Under the pieces are notes generated by a model. It was not told the origin of the DNA and did no database searches. It saw only the letters and a program-made list of their open reading frames with translations. A DNA stretch of 64,000 nt from Rhabditoides inermis (taxonomy: Eukaryota > Nematoda > Chromadorea > Rhabditida > Rhabditidae), in the NCBI GenBank assembly GCA_963966185.1, contig CAWZYM010000130.1, positions 1 through 64,000 on the forward strand, given 5' to 3'. The first letter of the stretch is position 1; each line of letters begins with the position of its first letter. The position numbers and the translations under genes are program-made. Of this stretch, positions 25,442 to 39,565 are shown one piece after another.

Positions 25442-27346
25442 TCGCCTCTCTCCCCCTAAAATTTCCTATGGTTAAGGTATGTCAGCTGAGGTACAGCTCT
25501 TACGGAACGAGACTCAGAGATGCCCTTTTAGAGTTAAGGTTCTATGGTCCCTGGGATGTCAGCATAATTCAGACATCTCATTTGCATAATTCCTTATATG
25601 GGTTCTACGAGAGGGACTTTGGACTTTGACTCGAAAATAGACTTTTCACTATAACTCAATAACGAATTGAGGTAGACAGTTCATATTCACACCATACAAC
25701 AACCTAACTAAGACAAAACTTTTAGTAAAGATATTATGTAAACAAGTAAACAAGTAAACAAATTATGTAAACAATCTCGGAAACCTTAATAACTTTGTTA
25801 GTTTGCAATGTAGACACTTCATACTCATACCATAACACAAGTACACAAGTACATTTATGATAGTAAACAACTCATGTCAACAAGTAAACAAAGAAGTAAA
25901 CAACACAATTTTTCATTTAAGAGGTATCTAACGTGTACTAGACCATGTACTGAGTTCAAATTTGTTGTTTACATGAAATGTAAACAAGTAAACAAATTTG
26001 TAAACAACTCCAAATCTCATTTAAAAGGTACCTAACGTGTACTAGACCAAGTACTGAGTTCAGAATTGTTGTTTGAAATTATGTTATGAGTATTAGAGTT
26101 AAGGTTCTATGGTCCCTGGGATGTCAGCATAATTCAGACATCTCATTTGCATAATTCCTTATATGGGTTCTACGAGAGGGACTTTGGACTTTGACTCGAA
26201 AATAGACTTTTCACTATAACTCAATAACGAATTGAGGTAGACAGTTCATATTCACACCATACAACAACCTAACTAAGACAAAACTTTTAGTAAAGATATT
26301 ATGTAAACAAGTAAACAAGTAAACAAATTATGTAAACAATCTCGGAAACCTTAATAACTTTGTTAGTTTGCAATGTAGACACTTCATACTCATACCATAA
26401 CACAAGTACACAAGTACATTTATGATAGTAAACAACTCATGTCAACAAGTAAACAAAGAAGTAAACAACACAATTTTTCATTTAAGAGGTATCTAACGTG
26501 TACTAGACCATGTACTGAGTTCAAATTTGTTGTTTACATGAAATGTAAACAAGTAAACAAATTTGTAAACAACTCCAAATCTCATTTAAAAGGTACCTAA
26601 CGTGTACTAGACCAAGTACTGAGTTCAGAATTGTTGTTTGAAATTATGTTATGAGTATTAGAGTTAAGGTTCTATGGTCCCTGGGATGTCAGCATAATTC
26701 AGACATCTCATTTGCATAATTCCTTATATGGGTTCTACGAGAGGGACTTTGGACTTTGACTCGAAAATAGACTTTTCACTATAACTCAATAACGAATTGA
26801 GGTAGACAGTTCATATTCACACCATACAACAACCTAACTAAGACAAAACTTTTAGTAAAGATATTATGTAAACAAGTAAACAAGTAAACAAATTATGTAA
26901 ACAATCTCGGAAACCTTAATAACTTTGTTAGTTTGCAATGTAGACACTTCATACTCATACCATAACACAAGTACACAAGTACATTCATGATAGTAAACAA
27001 CTCATGTCAACAAGTAAACAAAGAAGTAAACAACACAATTTTTCATTTAAGAGGTATCTAACGTGTACTAGACCATGTACTGAGTTCAAATTTGTTGTTT
27101 ACATGAAATGTAAACAAGTACACAAATTTGTAAACAACTCCAAATCTCATTTAAAAGGTACCTAACGTGTACTAGACCAAGTACTGAGTTCAGAATTGTT
27201 GTTTGAAATTATGTTATGAGTATATATTTAGAGGTTTTAGAGCGGAAAGGCGAGCGCGCCGAAGGCGCACGAGCCTTGGAGCAAACGCGGCGCGAAGCGC
27301 CGCCACTAGCGGCCGGAGGCGAGCGAAGCGAGCCTCCGGCCGCTAG
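25442..27346 (+). mobile_element. Helitron-like unit 3 (family A) with internal 565-bp triplication
   Basis: The head is identical to unit 1. The segment starting GAGTTAAGG occurs at 25531, 26096 and 26661, exactly 565 bp apart and almost without differences. It ends with the same three-hairpin cluster as unit 1, with one base change in the first hairpin. Confidence 0.7.
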
Positions 27347-28359
27347 TCTGCCACTGCCGCCCCCCCTAAATTTGCTATGGCGTGTGTCTGTTTGTTTGTT
27401 TGTTTGTCCAGATGTCTCCAGCTCTATGGCGTGGACCTAGCAACTTGCCCTTATAGAGTTAGAGTTGGTATAGGCCTGGGACGGTCGCGTTTACCTGGCA
27501 CCTCATTTGCATATCTCCTTATATGGGTTCACTAAAAACTCTGGACTTAGAATCTCAAATTTGTGACATTTCTATATGAACTTTGTCAGTTTTAGACCTA
27601 GACACTTGATACTTGGTACAAGTAACAAGTAAACAAATTCAAATAGTTTGGTAAACAACAACAGTAAACAAGTAAACAAATAAGTAAACAACTCCAAATC
27701 TCTTTTACAAGGTATCTAACGTGTACTAGACCAAGTACTCAGTTCATATTTATTGTTTACAAGTCATGTAAACAAGTAAACAAATCTGTAAACAACTCAG
27801 AAATGTGTTTTAAAAGTATCTAACGTGTAGTACACCAATTACTAAGTTCGATTTTGTTGTTTATTTGAGATGTAAACAAGTAAACAAATAAGTAAACAAC
27901 TCCAAAAATCATTTTAAAAGTATCTAACGTGTACTAGACCAAGTACTCAGTTCATATTTATTGTTTACAAGTCATGTAAACAAGTAAACAGTTTTGTAAA
28001 CAACTCAGAAATGTGTTTTTAAGCTCTCTAACATGTAGTACACAAAATACTAAGTTCGATTTTGTTGTTTAGTTGAGATGTAAACAAGTAAACAAAAAAG
28101 TAAACAATTCCAAATTCATTCTAAAGGTATCTAACGAGTACTATTTCAAGTACTGAGTTCAAATTTGTTGACTACAAGTGAAGTAAACAAGTAAACAAAG
28201 CTTAAACCTTCCATTTTCAAGTATAACTCTGGTCTATGTTTTAGTTATTATAGCGGAAAGGCGAGCGCGCCGAAGGCGCGCGAGCCTTGGAGCAAACGCG
28301 GCGCGAAGCGCCGCCACTAGCGGGCCGGAGGCGAGCGAAGCGAGCCTCCGGCCCGCTAG
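27347..28359 (+). mobile_element. Helitron-like unit 4 (family C)
   Basis: Starts TCTGCCACTGCCGCC and ends with the three-hairpin cluster, whose terminal stem is one base pair longer than in unit 1. 1013 bp, with 104-bp-type forkhead-site repeats inside. Confidence 0.65.
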
Positions 28360-28820
28360 TCATCTGCCCCTTCACCCGCCCACCCCTATAAATTATGCTA
28401 TGGTGTCTGTCTGTCTGTGTGTCGTTCCGCGGTTGTATCTCAAGTTGTAGTGTTCGTTGGGGGTTGAGGTATGGAAATTAGATCTCAGGTGGTGACCGCT
28501 CTGCATCGTTTACCTGGGGTCCTGATCTGACCGTTCCTTATATGGGTTCTCCCTGGAAAATTTGCATATCTGAGAACATAGAATCTGAGAGATGACCAGT
28601 TCTATGTAAACTATGGTTAGTTTTCAAGCTACTGAGATGCTCTTTTGGGGTTAAGGTACTGTCGGGTTGAGAATTAAAATTTTGATGTATGACCTCATTT
28701 GCATAATTCCAAATATGGTAATGTTGTATCTCGGTCAGTTTCGATGCTAAAGAGTCCAAACTTGGTATGTGACCTGGAGACAAGTCAGCGATGTTGTTGT
28801 TTACATGTTTGTCAACAAGT
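28360..28820 (+). mobile_element. Helitron-like unit 5 (family B, 3' truncated)
   Basis: Starts TCATCTGCCCC, then TATAAATTATGCTATGG. It breaks off in the word GTCAACAAGT at 28820, where unit 6 begins; the hairpin end is missing. Confidence 0.6.
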
Positions 28821-29833
28821 TCTGCCACTGCCGCCCCCCCTAAATTTGCTATGGCGTGTGTCTGTTTGTTTGTTTGTTTGTCCAGATGTCTCCAGCTCTA
28901 TGGCGTGGACCTAGCAACTTGCCCTTATAGAGTTAGAGTTGGTATAGGCCTGGGACGGTCGCGTTTACCTGGCACCTCATTTGCATATCTCCTTATATGG
29001 GTTCACTAAAAACTCTGGACTTAGAATCTCAAATTTGTGACATTTCTATATGAACTTTGTCAGTTTTAGACCTAGACACTTGATACTTGGTACAAGTAAC
29101 AAGTAAACAAATTCAAATAGTTTGGTAAACAACAACAGTAAACAAGTAAACAAATAAGTAAACAACTCCAAATCTCTTTTACAAGGTATCTAACGTGTAC
29201 TAGACCAAGTACTCAGTTCATATTTATTGTTTACAAGTCATGTAAACAAGTAAACAAATCTGTAAACAACTCAGAAATGTGTTTTAAAAGTATCTAACGT
29301 GTAGTACACCAATTACTAAGTTCGATTTTGTTGTTTATTTGAGATGTAAACAAGTAAACAAATAAGTAAACAACTCCAAAAATCATTTTAAAAGTATCTA
29401 ACGTGTACTAGACCAAGTACTCAGTTCATATTTATTGTTTACAAGTCATGTAAACAAGTAAACAGTTTTGTAAACAACTCAGAAATGTGTTTTTAAGCTC
29501 TCTAACATGTAGTACACAAAATACTAAGTTCGATTTTGTTGTTTAGTTGAGATGTAAACAAGTAAACAAAAAAGTAAACAATTCCAAATTCATTCTAAAG
29601 GTATCTAACGAGTACTATTTCAAGTACTGAGTTCAAATTTGTTGACTACAAGTGAAGTAAACAAGTAAACAAAGCTTAAACCTTCCATTTTCAAGTATAA
29701 CTCTGGTCTATGTTTTAGTTATTATAGCGGAAAGGCGAGCGCGCCGAAGGCGCGCGAGCCTTGGAGCAAACGCGGCGCGAAGCGCCGCCACTAGCGGGCC
29801 GGAGGCGAGCGAAGCGAGCCTCCGGCCCGCTAG
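28821..29833 (+). mobile_element. Helitron-like unit 6 (family C, duplicate of unit 4)
   Basis: Same length (1013 bp) and practically the same sequence as unit 4, offset by 1474 bp, so the pair is a recent duplication. Confidence 0.7.
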
Positions 29834-30779
29834 TCATCCGGTATGCCACCCCTATAAATTATGCTATGGTGTTTGTTTTCTGTCCGCGGTTGTATCTCAT
29901 GTTGTAGTTATCGTTGGGGGTTGAGGTATGGAAATTAGATCCTAGGTGGTCCTGGTATGCAATCGTTTACCTGGCGTCCTGATCTGACTATTCCTTATAT
30001 AGGTTCTCCCTAGAAAATTAGCATATTTGAGAACATAGAATCTGAGAGATGGCCAGTTCTATGTAAACTATGCTTCGTTTTCGAGCTATTGAGATTTCCT
30101 TTCAGGGTTAGGGTACTGTAGGGTCGGTGATTAAAATTTTTAATTATTGACTTCATTTGCATAATTCCAAATATGGTAATGTTGTATCTCGGTCAGTTTT
30201 GATGCCAAAGAGTCCAAACTTGGTATGTGACCTGGAGACAAGTCAGCGATGTTGTTGTTTATATGTTTGTCAACAAGTAAACAAATTTGTAAACAAATTT
30301 AAAGTTTGTTATGAAGGTATCTAAGATGATGTAGACTTGGAGGCGAGTTCAAAAATGTTGTTTACAGGTGATGTAAACAAGTAAACAACTTCGTAAACAA
30401 CCTGAAAATGTGTTTCAAAGATGTCAAATGTTTAGTAACATTATTGGTGAGTTCAAAAATGTTGTTTACAGATGTTGTAAACAAGTGAACAAATCTGTAA
30501 ACAACCTGAAAACGTGTTTTAAAGGTGTATAACGTGTAGCAGACTTAAAGGGGAGTTCAAAAATGTTGTTTACAGAGAGTGTAAACAAGTAAACAAATTT
30601 GTAAACAACGTTCAATTGTCTTCATTTTTGGTATTTCGTCTTGTAATGTACTTCTCAGTTGGTCAAGAGGTTTGTGGACATAACTTAGTTATGAAATTAG
30701 ATTTTTGAGTGTAGTTTGAGAGTTGAGGCCGCCGAAGGCGGCCCTAGCCCGAGCGGCGCGCCAGCGCCGCTCGGGCTAG
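29834..30779 (+). mobile_element. Helitron-like unit 7 (family B)
   Basis: Starts TCATCCGGTATG, with TATAAATTATGCTATGG downstream, and ends with the two-hairpin family B end. 946 bp, non-coding. It is diverged from unit 2 in the repeats but not in the hairpins. Confidence 0.65.
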
Positions 30780-31383
30780 TCTCTCCCCCCCTAAAATTTC
30801 CTATGGCGTTTGTTTGTTGTCCGCTCACGTACAGAGTTTCTGGGTAGAGATCTCGAGCTGACCTTCTAGACTTAAGCTTTGGTGGTCCATGAGACGGCAC
30901 ACCTAACTTTGCATCTCATTTGCATATCTCCTTATATGAGTTCACTAACAACTCTGGACATAGTCTGGAATTTGTGATACTTCTATATGAACTCTGCCAG
31001 TTTTCGACCTAGAGACTTGATACTTGGTACAAGTAACAAGTAAACAAGTTTTAAAAAATTGGTAAACAACAACAGTAAACAAGTAAACAAATAAGTAAAC
31101 AACCCCAAATCTCATTTTAAAGGTATCTATCGTGTACTAGACCAAGTACTGAGTTCATATGTGTTGTTTACAAGTGAAGTAAACGAGTAAACAAATCTGT
31201 AAACAACTCAAAAATGTGTTTTAAAGGTCTCTAACATGTAGTACACAAAAAACTCAGTTCGGTTTTATTGTTTATTTGACATGTAAACAAGTAAACAAAA
31301 AAGTAAACAAGTACAAATCTTATTTTAACGGTTTCTAACGTGTACTAGGCCAAGTACTGAGTTCATTTTTGTTGTTTACAAGT

Positions 31384-32068
31384 AAAGTGAATATCAATCG
31401 ATTGTCGTTTAGTTACAATTTCAACCAGCCATCATATATAAACTTGTGCAAGTGTATGAGTACAGTTCCCCTTTGCAGAAAAAATCTATACAGAGACCGA
31501 GGGAGAGAGAGGGAGAGAAAGAGCGAGAGAGACAGACAGGGAGACAGACAGGGAGACAGACAGACAGAGATAAAAAGGAGGAGGAAGAGCTGCAATAGTT
31601 GAAATCATCTGAATCATCACAAAAAATATTCGCATCATTTCATTATCTTCTGCGCTACAGGTCGGTCGTAGAGAGTCAATTTCCAAATAACCCAGGGTTT
31701 TTTTTGTAAAAACAGAAACCTCTACATTAACTTTGTCTCATTTTCACTTCTCTTCATTTATTCCAAAAACACATATCACATAATATTTCAAATTTCTCAA
31801 CTTTCCCGCGCTTTTTCCTTTATTCGAGCCAATTGTTTCGCAACACGCATCATACACACATCCTTTTGTCATCATCCCATATTTTCGTCGCCTTTCTTCA
31901 GCTCTCTACTCATTTTCACATTTCTATTTCAAAAACTTCCAGCTATCCTCTTCAAATTAATATTCGTTCCAGCATTAGCATATTGTCCTGGTTACATTTC
32001 TATCATCCAATTTGATATTCAATCACTGACTTTTTGGAACAAATTGTATAACACAACTTTAAGCGATT
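31384..32068. other. 5' flank of the Rep-helicase gene
   Basis: Contains GA and GACA microsatellites (31497-31570) and T/C-rich sequence. No exon recognised; the promoter is presumably here. Confidence 0.4.
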
Positions 32069-33289
32069 ATGTCAAATCGAAAATACTCAAAAAGAGTAAG
32101 ACGAAGCAGCGGACAAGAACCCCCTCCGCCACCTACAAGTCAGAAAGCACCGCCCTCAGTGAGTCAATCGATATCTTGTCCAATCAGCTGTTGCTTCCAG
32201 AGAGTCATTCCCTCTCGCATTGACGAGAAAGAGCTGGACGAGCTCATCCCCCACGTGCTGGCCCTCTGCGAGAGCGCCACCGGGCAGCAAGTCGTCTACC
32301 TACCATCTAAAGTGAGTTGTCTTTTTACCTATTAATTATTGTACATTTTCGTCACTGTACACTAGAACAAATTTACTTATTAATACCGTTCCCGTTTTCA
32401 ATTCAGATATGAATTATGTTTGAATACTCAAATACAGTAACACAGAACTAAAATGGTCAATGGTCAAACGTGATCAAAATAAAAATGGTAAAAAAATTCC
32501 TCTTGTGAAACGAGCTATCAAAATTAAGTTTGTCTTGTTATTGTGATATCTTTCTAGCACAACTCGCCTGTGTCTGGGCACGACAACATCGTGCAGTTGA
32601 TCCGCCACCCCATCACCGGAGTGCTCTCCCTCACGATGTAAGTAGGAAAATCGTGTTTCAACCATCTCACTATTCTATGGCAGCTACATCACCAGTTTCA
32701 ACTACGTGATCATTGTCGACCCCACGTACGGACAACGAATCAATGAACCACTCACACACAGAGTTAATTGCTGTATGATATCGATTGATAATAGATTGAT
32801 TACAGTTTCATCCCGCTATCCTGTCTCAACTGAGACAAGTGTATGGCCGCGTTTTTCCCCGCGTAGTGCCCATCGTCGTGGCGGAGGCAGTCGATCCCCG
32901 GCCGACAACAGATGTGAGTACTCTTCAAATTCCCTATTTTGTGTGTGACTGCAGACCGGATGTGCTTCTCTCCGCGCACTTGGAGCTCTCATCGCGTTCG
33001 TTCGTGGACAGGACGTGTGCCAGTATGTTATCCGCATCTTATCATATTTTTATATTCACTATCTTTCTCTCAGGTTCACGTACAACATGAGAGTACTGCT
33101 GGCACTCTCGCATGCGATTTTCCGGGAGATGGAGGTAACATGGGAGACGATCGAGGCGCTTCCACTGGGGAGGTATGGAGGGGAACAATTGAGATCTTGT
33201 ACAGCATATCCACAGTAATCGTGCCGTATCGAGTGACGCGTACCTGTTGGCCCATCTCGACACACACAATCATCTCATGAGACCAAGGT

Positions 33290-33333
<44 letters not shown>

Positions 33334-34218
33334 TTGCAGTGATTCTGCTACTGTTCGATTGGTCTCCAAGTCACCTACTCTCTCTCCTTCTGCTCACCTG
33401 TCCCCTCCGAACGCATGGGATGCGAGGCGAGGCGAGGAGAGAGGACGACAGCCACTTAGGCAAACGGTATTAATGTGCGATCTGAACTGTATATACTGTA
33501 ATACTGGGTTGATGTGTAATGTATTTTCAAAATTTTCTATGGTCCAATTGCACTTAGTGAATTAAGTCATAAATCACACCAATCCAACTACTACACCGCT
33601 AATCACTATTCCTATTGTAAATACTAGGTTTTATATGGAATGAATAAACTCGAGCAGGAACTGACACGCGTCGTAGAGAGATATATTTGAAAGAAATAAA
33701 GTATCGTAAAGTACTAATTACCATTCTACATACCATTCTTTGGTTCAAGCATTTCTATTCACGGGTAACGAGTTGGAATGAATTGTTTTAGCCGACGGAG
33801 GGACAGATGTTGGATTCCGGCTGGCTCTACGAGGCGTGTCAGTTCCTTCTCGAGCTACGAGCGACCCACACGTTCTACCAGGGAGCACAGAGAATTGAGG
33901 ATGTTGCTCTCATGGTAAGGCCTTTCTTTCTCCTTTCTTTCATCTGCATCTCTTCTCATTTTCTCATTATTTAATTCAAGGGTACGGGCGTACCTGTGGA
34001 CTCTGTACAACTTCCCACTGGAGATTACCCTGTTCTGCAAATTTTGTTCGAGCACGATCACTTTGTTCTGATCAGGTTACACATACTTTATGATCAGTCA
34101 ATTCAAATTCTTTTAATAGTTACGACCCTGCGACAATGAGACTCCGATGGCTGGACAGCACTGTGAAGGGAAAGGGAGAAAAGACGGTGGACTGGGCGAG
34201 TTCTCCTTTCTCTCTCTT

Positions 34219-34253
<35 letters not shown>

Positions 34254-36090
34254 ATCTCTCTCTCTATTTCTCTTTTCCTCTCTCAGGTAATTTCAATCTC
34301 TCCTTTCAGATCCGCAATAAGTACTCGTCCGCGTTCCGCCAAGTGGCCGCCTTCTTCCAGCGCGTCTTCCCCCAGGGAGAGATCATGATCGATGTCGAAA
34401 CCGACTATGATTGCCAGACAGTGAGTTTTAACTAACGTTATCATTTCATCTCAATTTCTCAGGACCCGTGGTCATGTGGGTTTCGTGCATTCGGTGCATT
34501 CATCGCACTACTGCGTGGCAAGGATCCAGCAGAGTGAGTCACAACTGATATCAACTCATTCGCATTTTCAATGTAATCATATGATTGGTTCAGTATTGCG
34601 TGGGATACGAGCACCCTCTGTCAGACTCTTACCAACGCAATGCACAGGCGTGGTAGCTGGCAAGACTATGAGACAGCCGATCTCGGAATGTGAGTGTGTT
34701 CAATCTAATTCAATGTTCATGTTCACGTTTTTAGGGAGGGTCGTCGTACTGAGTCTCCAACCACCTCTCTCACTCCGCTTCTTCTATTTGTCAATAGTCG
34801 CACACACAACGTAAACGTCAAACTCGACAGGTAATTCGTTTGCTGAATTATAGTATTTTGTTACATAATGCTGAATCACCACCAGATCTCGGTGTGTGAA
34901 GGGTCCATCAAAAGAGAAAAAGAAGCGTAGAGTGGAGAAGCGAGTCGAGCCTCCTGGAATGAAGCCGCCAGAGGCACTCATTATGCTACCCACACGAGAG
35001 AAGGAGGCGACACCCGAGGCTGAGACCACAAATGAAGACGATGCAATCGATACAAACCCAGCTGAGACGCCGCCGCAAGGAAAGAGGCACAAAGCGTCAG
35101 TATATTTGTATTTTTTCTTCTATTGAACATGCTGCTCTAATTTGTTTTCATTCAGACGCAAGCTCACTCCGAGACAACGCAAGGATCGAGACGCAGAACG
35201 AAAGCGATTGAGTCGGTCTCTTGGTTAGCTACACTTGCATCAATTCATATTATTTATTTAATGTTTTAGAATCCCCCGTTCAACGCGATCAACGCATTCA
35301 AGAAACTATGCGCCGTCGAGAGAGAGGTACAATTTGTATTTTAATGTTACATATATGTATAATTGTAGTATTTACGAACATATGAGCATTTAACCAATTT
35401 AATCATCTTCTCTGATTTTTTTCATTTTAGAATCGTCTGTTGAAAATGCGGCTCGTCTACAACATGAGGCGGCTCGATCCAGACATCGGAGAGAAAAAGG
35501 TTGGCTTTTCGAATTTGTTTTATTTTCATCTAGTGATCATTAAAGACGCTGGGTATTCGGAACGCGAACGGATTTTTTTATTTAGAAACATCCGATGCGC
35601 ACGACGTTCGCTTGTATCAAGAGAAGACTCGTTCAATCGAAAGAAGACAATCCAGTCAGTACATTCAGTGATCATAATCTACTTCTAGATCAGTATTCAC
35701 ATATCACTGTGAAAAATGCTAATTCCAGTGTCGTATGATGAAAGAGAGGCGGAAAGAGAGAAAACGGCAAAGCGACGATATGCACTAAAACGTGGTGAGT
35801 TGCAGATGAGTACATACATGGTTATGTCGTCCTATAATTGATTTCAAAAAAAAATTCAGCTGGATTTCTGTCTCGCAGCGAGGGAGTGGAGTTGTTGGAC
35901 GTGGGCGACATGGAGGAGGAGTGCGAGTACTGCGGCGCCGTGTATCTGCGAGGCGAGTCGACTCGGATCAAGTGCTGCATGGGCGGGCAGTACAAGCCAG
36001 ATGACTGGAAGGAACGACCCGCAGAGATTATGGAGATTCTCAAGGCACCGTAAGTACAGTGAGAGAGAGATAGAGATAGAGATAGAGAGA

Positions 36091-36138
<48 letters not shown>

Positions 36139-37321
36139 GATGATACTAGCGAGAAAGAAGAAAAATGCTGAGAGAGGGAGAGAGGGGGAGAGAGAGAAAG
36201 GAGGATTCTCTTACAGGATCGTGCAGCAGAACTCCGCTGCGATCAACAAGTGCCTGGCATTCGCGTCGACCAACAGGAGCGAAGTAATTGTGAAACATGG
36301 CGTACCAGCGCGGAAGGTGAAAAATATAAACATTGAAACACAGTTGAATAAATAGATTTAAATGGAAATAACAGACGAATATCTATTATATTCATTGCAT
36401 AACGATTTCATTCATGTAATTTCAACTGTGATTCCAGACTCGTGGAATGCCGTCTCACTCACTGTCGTCTGTTCTCCCGCAGTACCCGAATGGCAAGAGG
36501 ATGTTTGGACAGATCTGGTCTGGCACTGGCCAATACCCGGAAGTCACCTTCTCCGAGGAACTGCAGCGGTACATTCAGAACCCGGAGGACAGGGACAAGC
36601 ACATGGCCGCAGACATCCGACTCGTGAGTGGAGAGAAAGAGAGAGAAGAAGAAAGAAAGAATGGGAGGGAGAGAGAAAAAGAAAGAGAGAGAAATAGAAG
36701 AGAAAGAGAGAAGTGATAGATTACAGGCAGTTGATGAACTCGCCCGCTGCCTCTTCAAGTACAACCCGCTGGCTATGTTGTACAAGCAGGCTGGGAGAGA
36801 GGTGCGCAATGTGATGAGGGAGAGTCTGCGCAAACGGTGGCTGGTGATTCACACTGCCTACCGTACGCTCAAGGAAAGGGCGGATCCGACAGTGCACAGA
36901 GTGAGTCTATTTGACACATTCTCACTACGGCAGAATCACAATCAAAACATTTATCTCGAATTACGTAGCACACAATATCAAATACGTATATTACGATGAG
37001 ATACGGTGGAATACAGTAATACAATGCGTACTGCAAGTTCCAACAACATGAAATTGGTGGTCCCATGGTTGCGTACGGGTGATGCTGTTGCGTGTGAGTG
37101 ATGCTTTCCATCCGACAGTACTTTGCAATATGACGTCATTTTGAAACCCCAAACCACAACTGACGTACTTGGTTTAGGGCACTTACAATCGACTGCGTGA
37201 CGAGGACACAGTGCTGCTCAGTGAGGTGGACAAGGAGGGACGGCCGGTCGAAGGACCCAAGCTGACGGTCGAGTACATCCACTCAGGGAAATCCAAACCA
37301 CTCCCGTACTTCAGGTATGTA

Positions 37322-37359
<38 letters not shown>

Positions 37360-37858
37360 GAGTAATTGTGTTCAGTCCGCTGCTGGAGCCGCTCACGTAC
37401 CCACTCATCCACACTATGGCCGAAACTGGATATGATTCCAAGGCCAAGTCGATTCTGCCTCCCAACTTCTCCGACAAGCGTATCGGAGTCTCTCCAAGTA
37501 AGTTAAGCAATGAGAGAGAGGGAAACATCTATTCAATATAATCTGTTTCTGTTTGTTTTCCCATTCTCTCATTTTTCCGTATCCCTTAGTTATTGAATGT
37601 TTAGCTGACCACTCGACAGGACCACGCCTTCCGAGAGCAGATCAGCTGCCGCAAGCAGAGCCACTTGAAGAGGAAGACGAGCAAGGCGAACAAGGTGAAT
37701 GTATTGATTTATTGATTTATGTTTTCCTCTCACAGATCCGGTGGACGAGGGAGAAGAGACGATCGAAGGAGAAGGAGGAGAGGAGACTGCCTACATACAT
37801 CATGATGTCGGAGGAGAAGGTGAAAGAGAAAGATTCACGCATGTCGTTTGAAAGAGAG

Positions 37859-37900
<42 letters not shown>

Positions 37901-38630
37901 AGAGAGAGAGAGATTGACTCACACAGCATATGCACATTGATGAGCTTCTTACTGTTTTTTTTGCAGACTGTAATATTCGAGCGTTTCTGATAATGATTAT
38001 CTTTGAAAAAAACAGAAGAGAGAGGGGATGTGGGAAGATGAAAGCGCTGAAAACCGTTTCTTTCATTTAGATGACCGCGAGAGTGATGTGGCAGAAGAAG
38101 AGACGGATGTTCGGCAAGAAAACGGAGCAGAGTGGACCATCGAAGAGGACGATTTCGATACAGGTGCAGCAATCATATTTCCAATCTCTCATTTTCACAC
38201 TCATTTATTCTATCATCTGCTCTCTTTATCAGCTCCCGTCAACTGCAACGAGCCGGGAGAAGCGACGGTGCGATCGAGTCGCGCCCCTCGCACCGCTTCT
38301 CTTCTTGCATATGACCGTGACTTCTTTGGAGCAGAGGAAGTGAGATTATTTTTCATGCAATACTACCTTTTTGATAAAGTAATCATTGTTCACATTTTAT
38401 ATGTTTTTTCAACATAACCTGCGCATTTCTGATTTGGAAGTAGTCTTTAAACACTTCCTTAAACACATCACAACATTTAAAAAATAACTTTAAGTTATAA
38501 TTCATTCCGGAAGAGGGTAAATCATTTAGGAAGAGTCTCCTGCAATCTCTACTGCGGCTTCTCCTCTGCCGGCAAGAAAGATCCGTGTTCACCACCAAGA
38601 GAGTGGGTTTCTCTCTCTCCCTCTCTCTCT

Positions 38631-38674
<44 letters not shown>

Positions 38675-39288
38675 CTTTCTCCCGCGATCTCTCTCTCTCT
38701 TTTTCTCTGTTTCTCTTTCTTACCTACTATCTCCAATTTGCTTAGAGCGCACGAGCCGCATGTCGATGCGCGAGTACGCCTGCTTCCTTCTGCGCACCAC
38801 CGCCAAGCAGATCGAGGAGAAGTACCACCCTGTGTACTCGCAGTGCGGACTCGGCCAGTTGTATGTGGAGGACTGGTCGATGCGCATTCTTCGAGCAAGG
38901 TGAGCGACGGTTGCAGCGTTTTCATAAATTCATTTTAAATTGTTTTGTGTACATTATTCTTACAGACACGACTTCTTGAAGAGGAAGAGAGTGGAGAAAA
39001 GAAGATGCTCTGCGATGGAGGTGAGAGACAGATATTATTATAACATTCAAATACTTGCTTATAACTGTCGTATTTTAATGAGTTGAATGGATTGTATCTG
39101 TTCTAGCTGAGCGAGAAGGTGGAGAAGCTGCGCGTCTCGCACTCCAGAGAGGACAGGGCGGACATCCACCAGTCCAACGCCTTTCTCCGCCACAGAGCCA
39201 CCGCTGCCAAGATGCACGTGGATCTCGGAGCGATCGTGAGTGGAGAGAGAAAGAAAGAGAGAGAGAGAGGAACAATAAAAGCGGGAGC

Positions 39289-39336
<48 letters not shown>

Positions 39337-39523
39337 GGGGAGAGAAGAGAGGAAACCAGAGGAGCAAAAAACGAAACGTAAACACAGTTTTTTTTTTGCA
39401 GATGGTTGCGCATGCCGAAGTGAAGGGGTCGCCCCGCTATATGCGCGCGCAAGCCGAGAAGGCGATGGCAGTGATGAACGAGGTCGGCTCGCCCGACCTG
39501 TTCGTCACATTCACAGGTGGGAA

Positions 39524-39565
<42 letters not shown>

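Noticed and set aside
32558..34689. OTU protease for the N-terminal domains
   Set aside because: OTU proteases have the Cys first and the His last; here the His precedes the Asp, Gln and Cys, as in Ulp1/C48.
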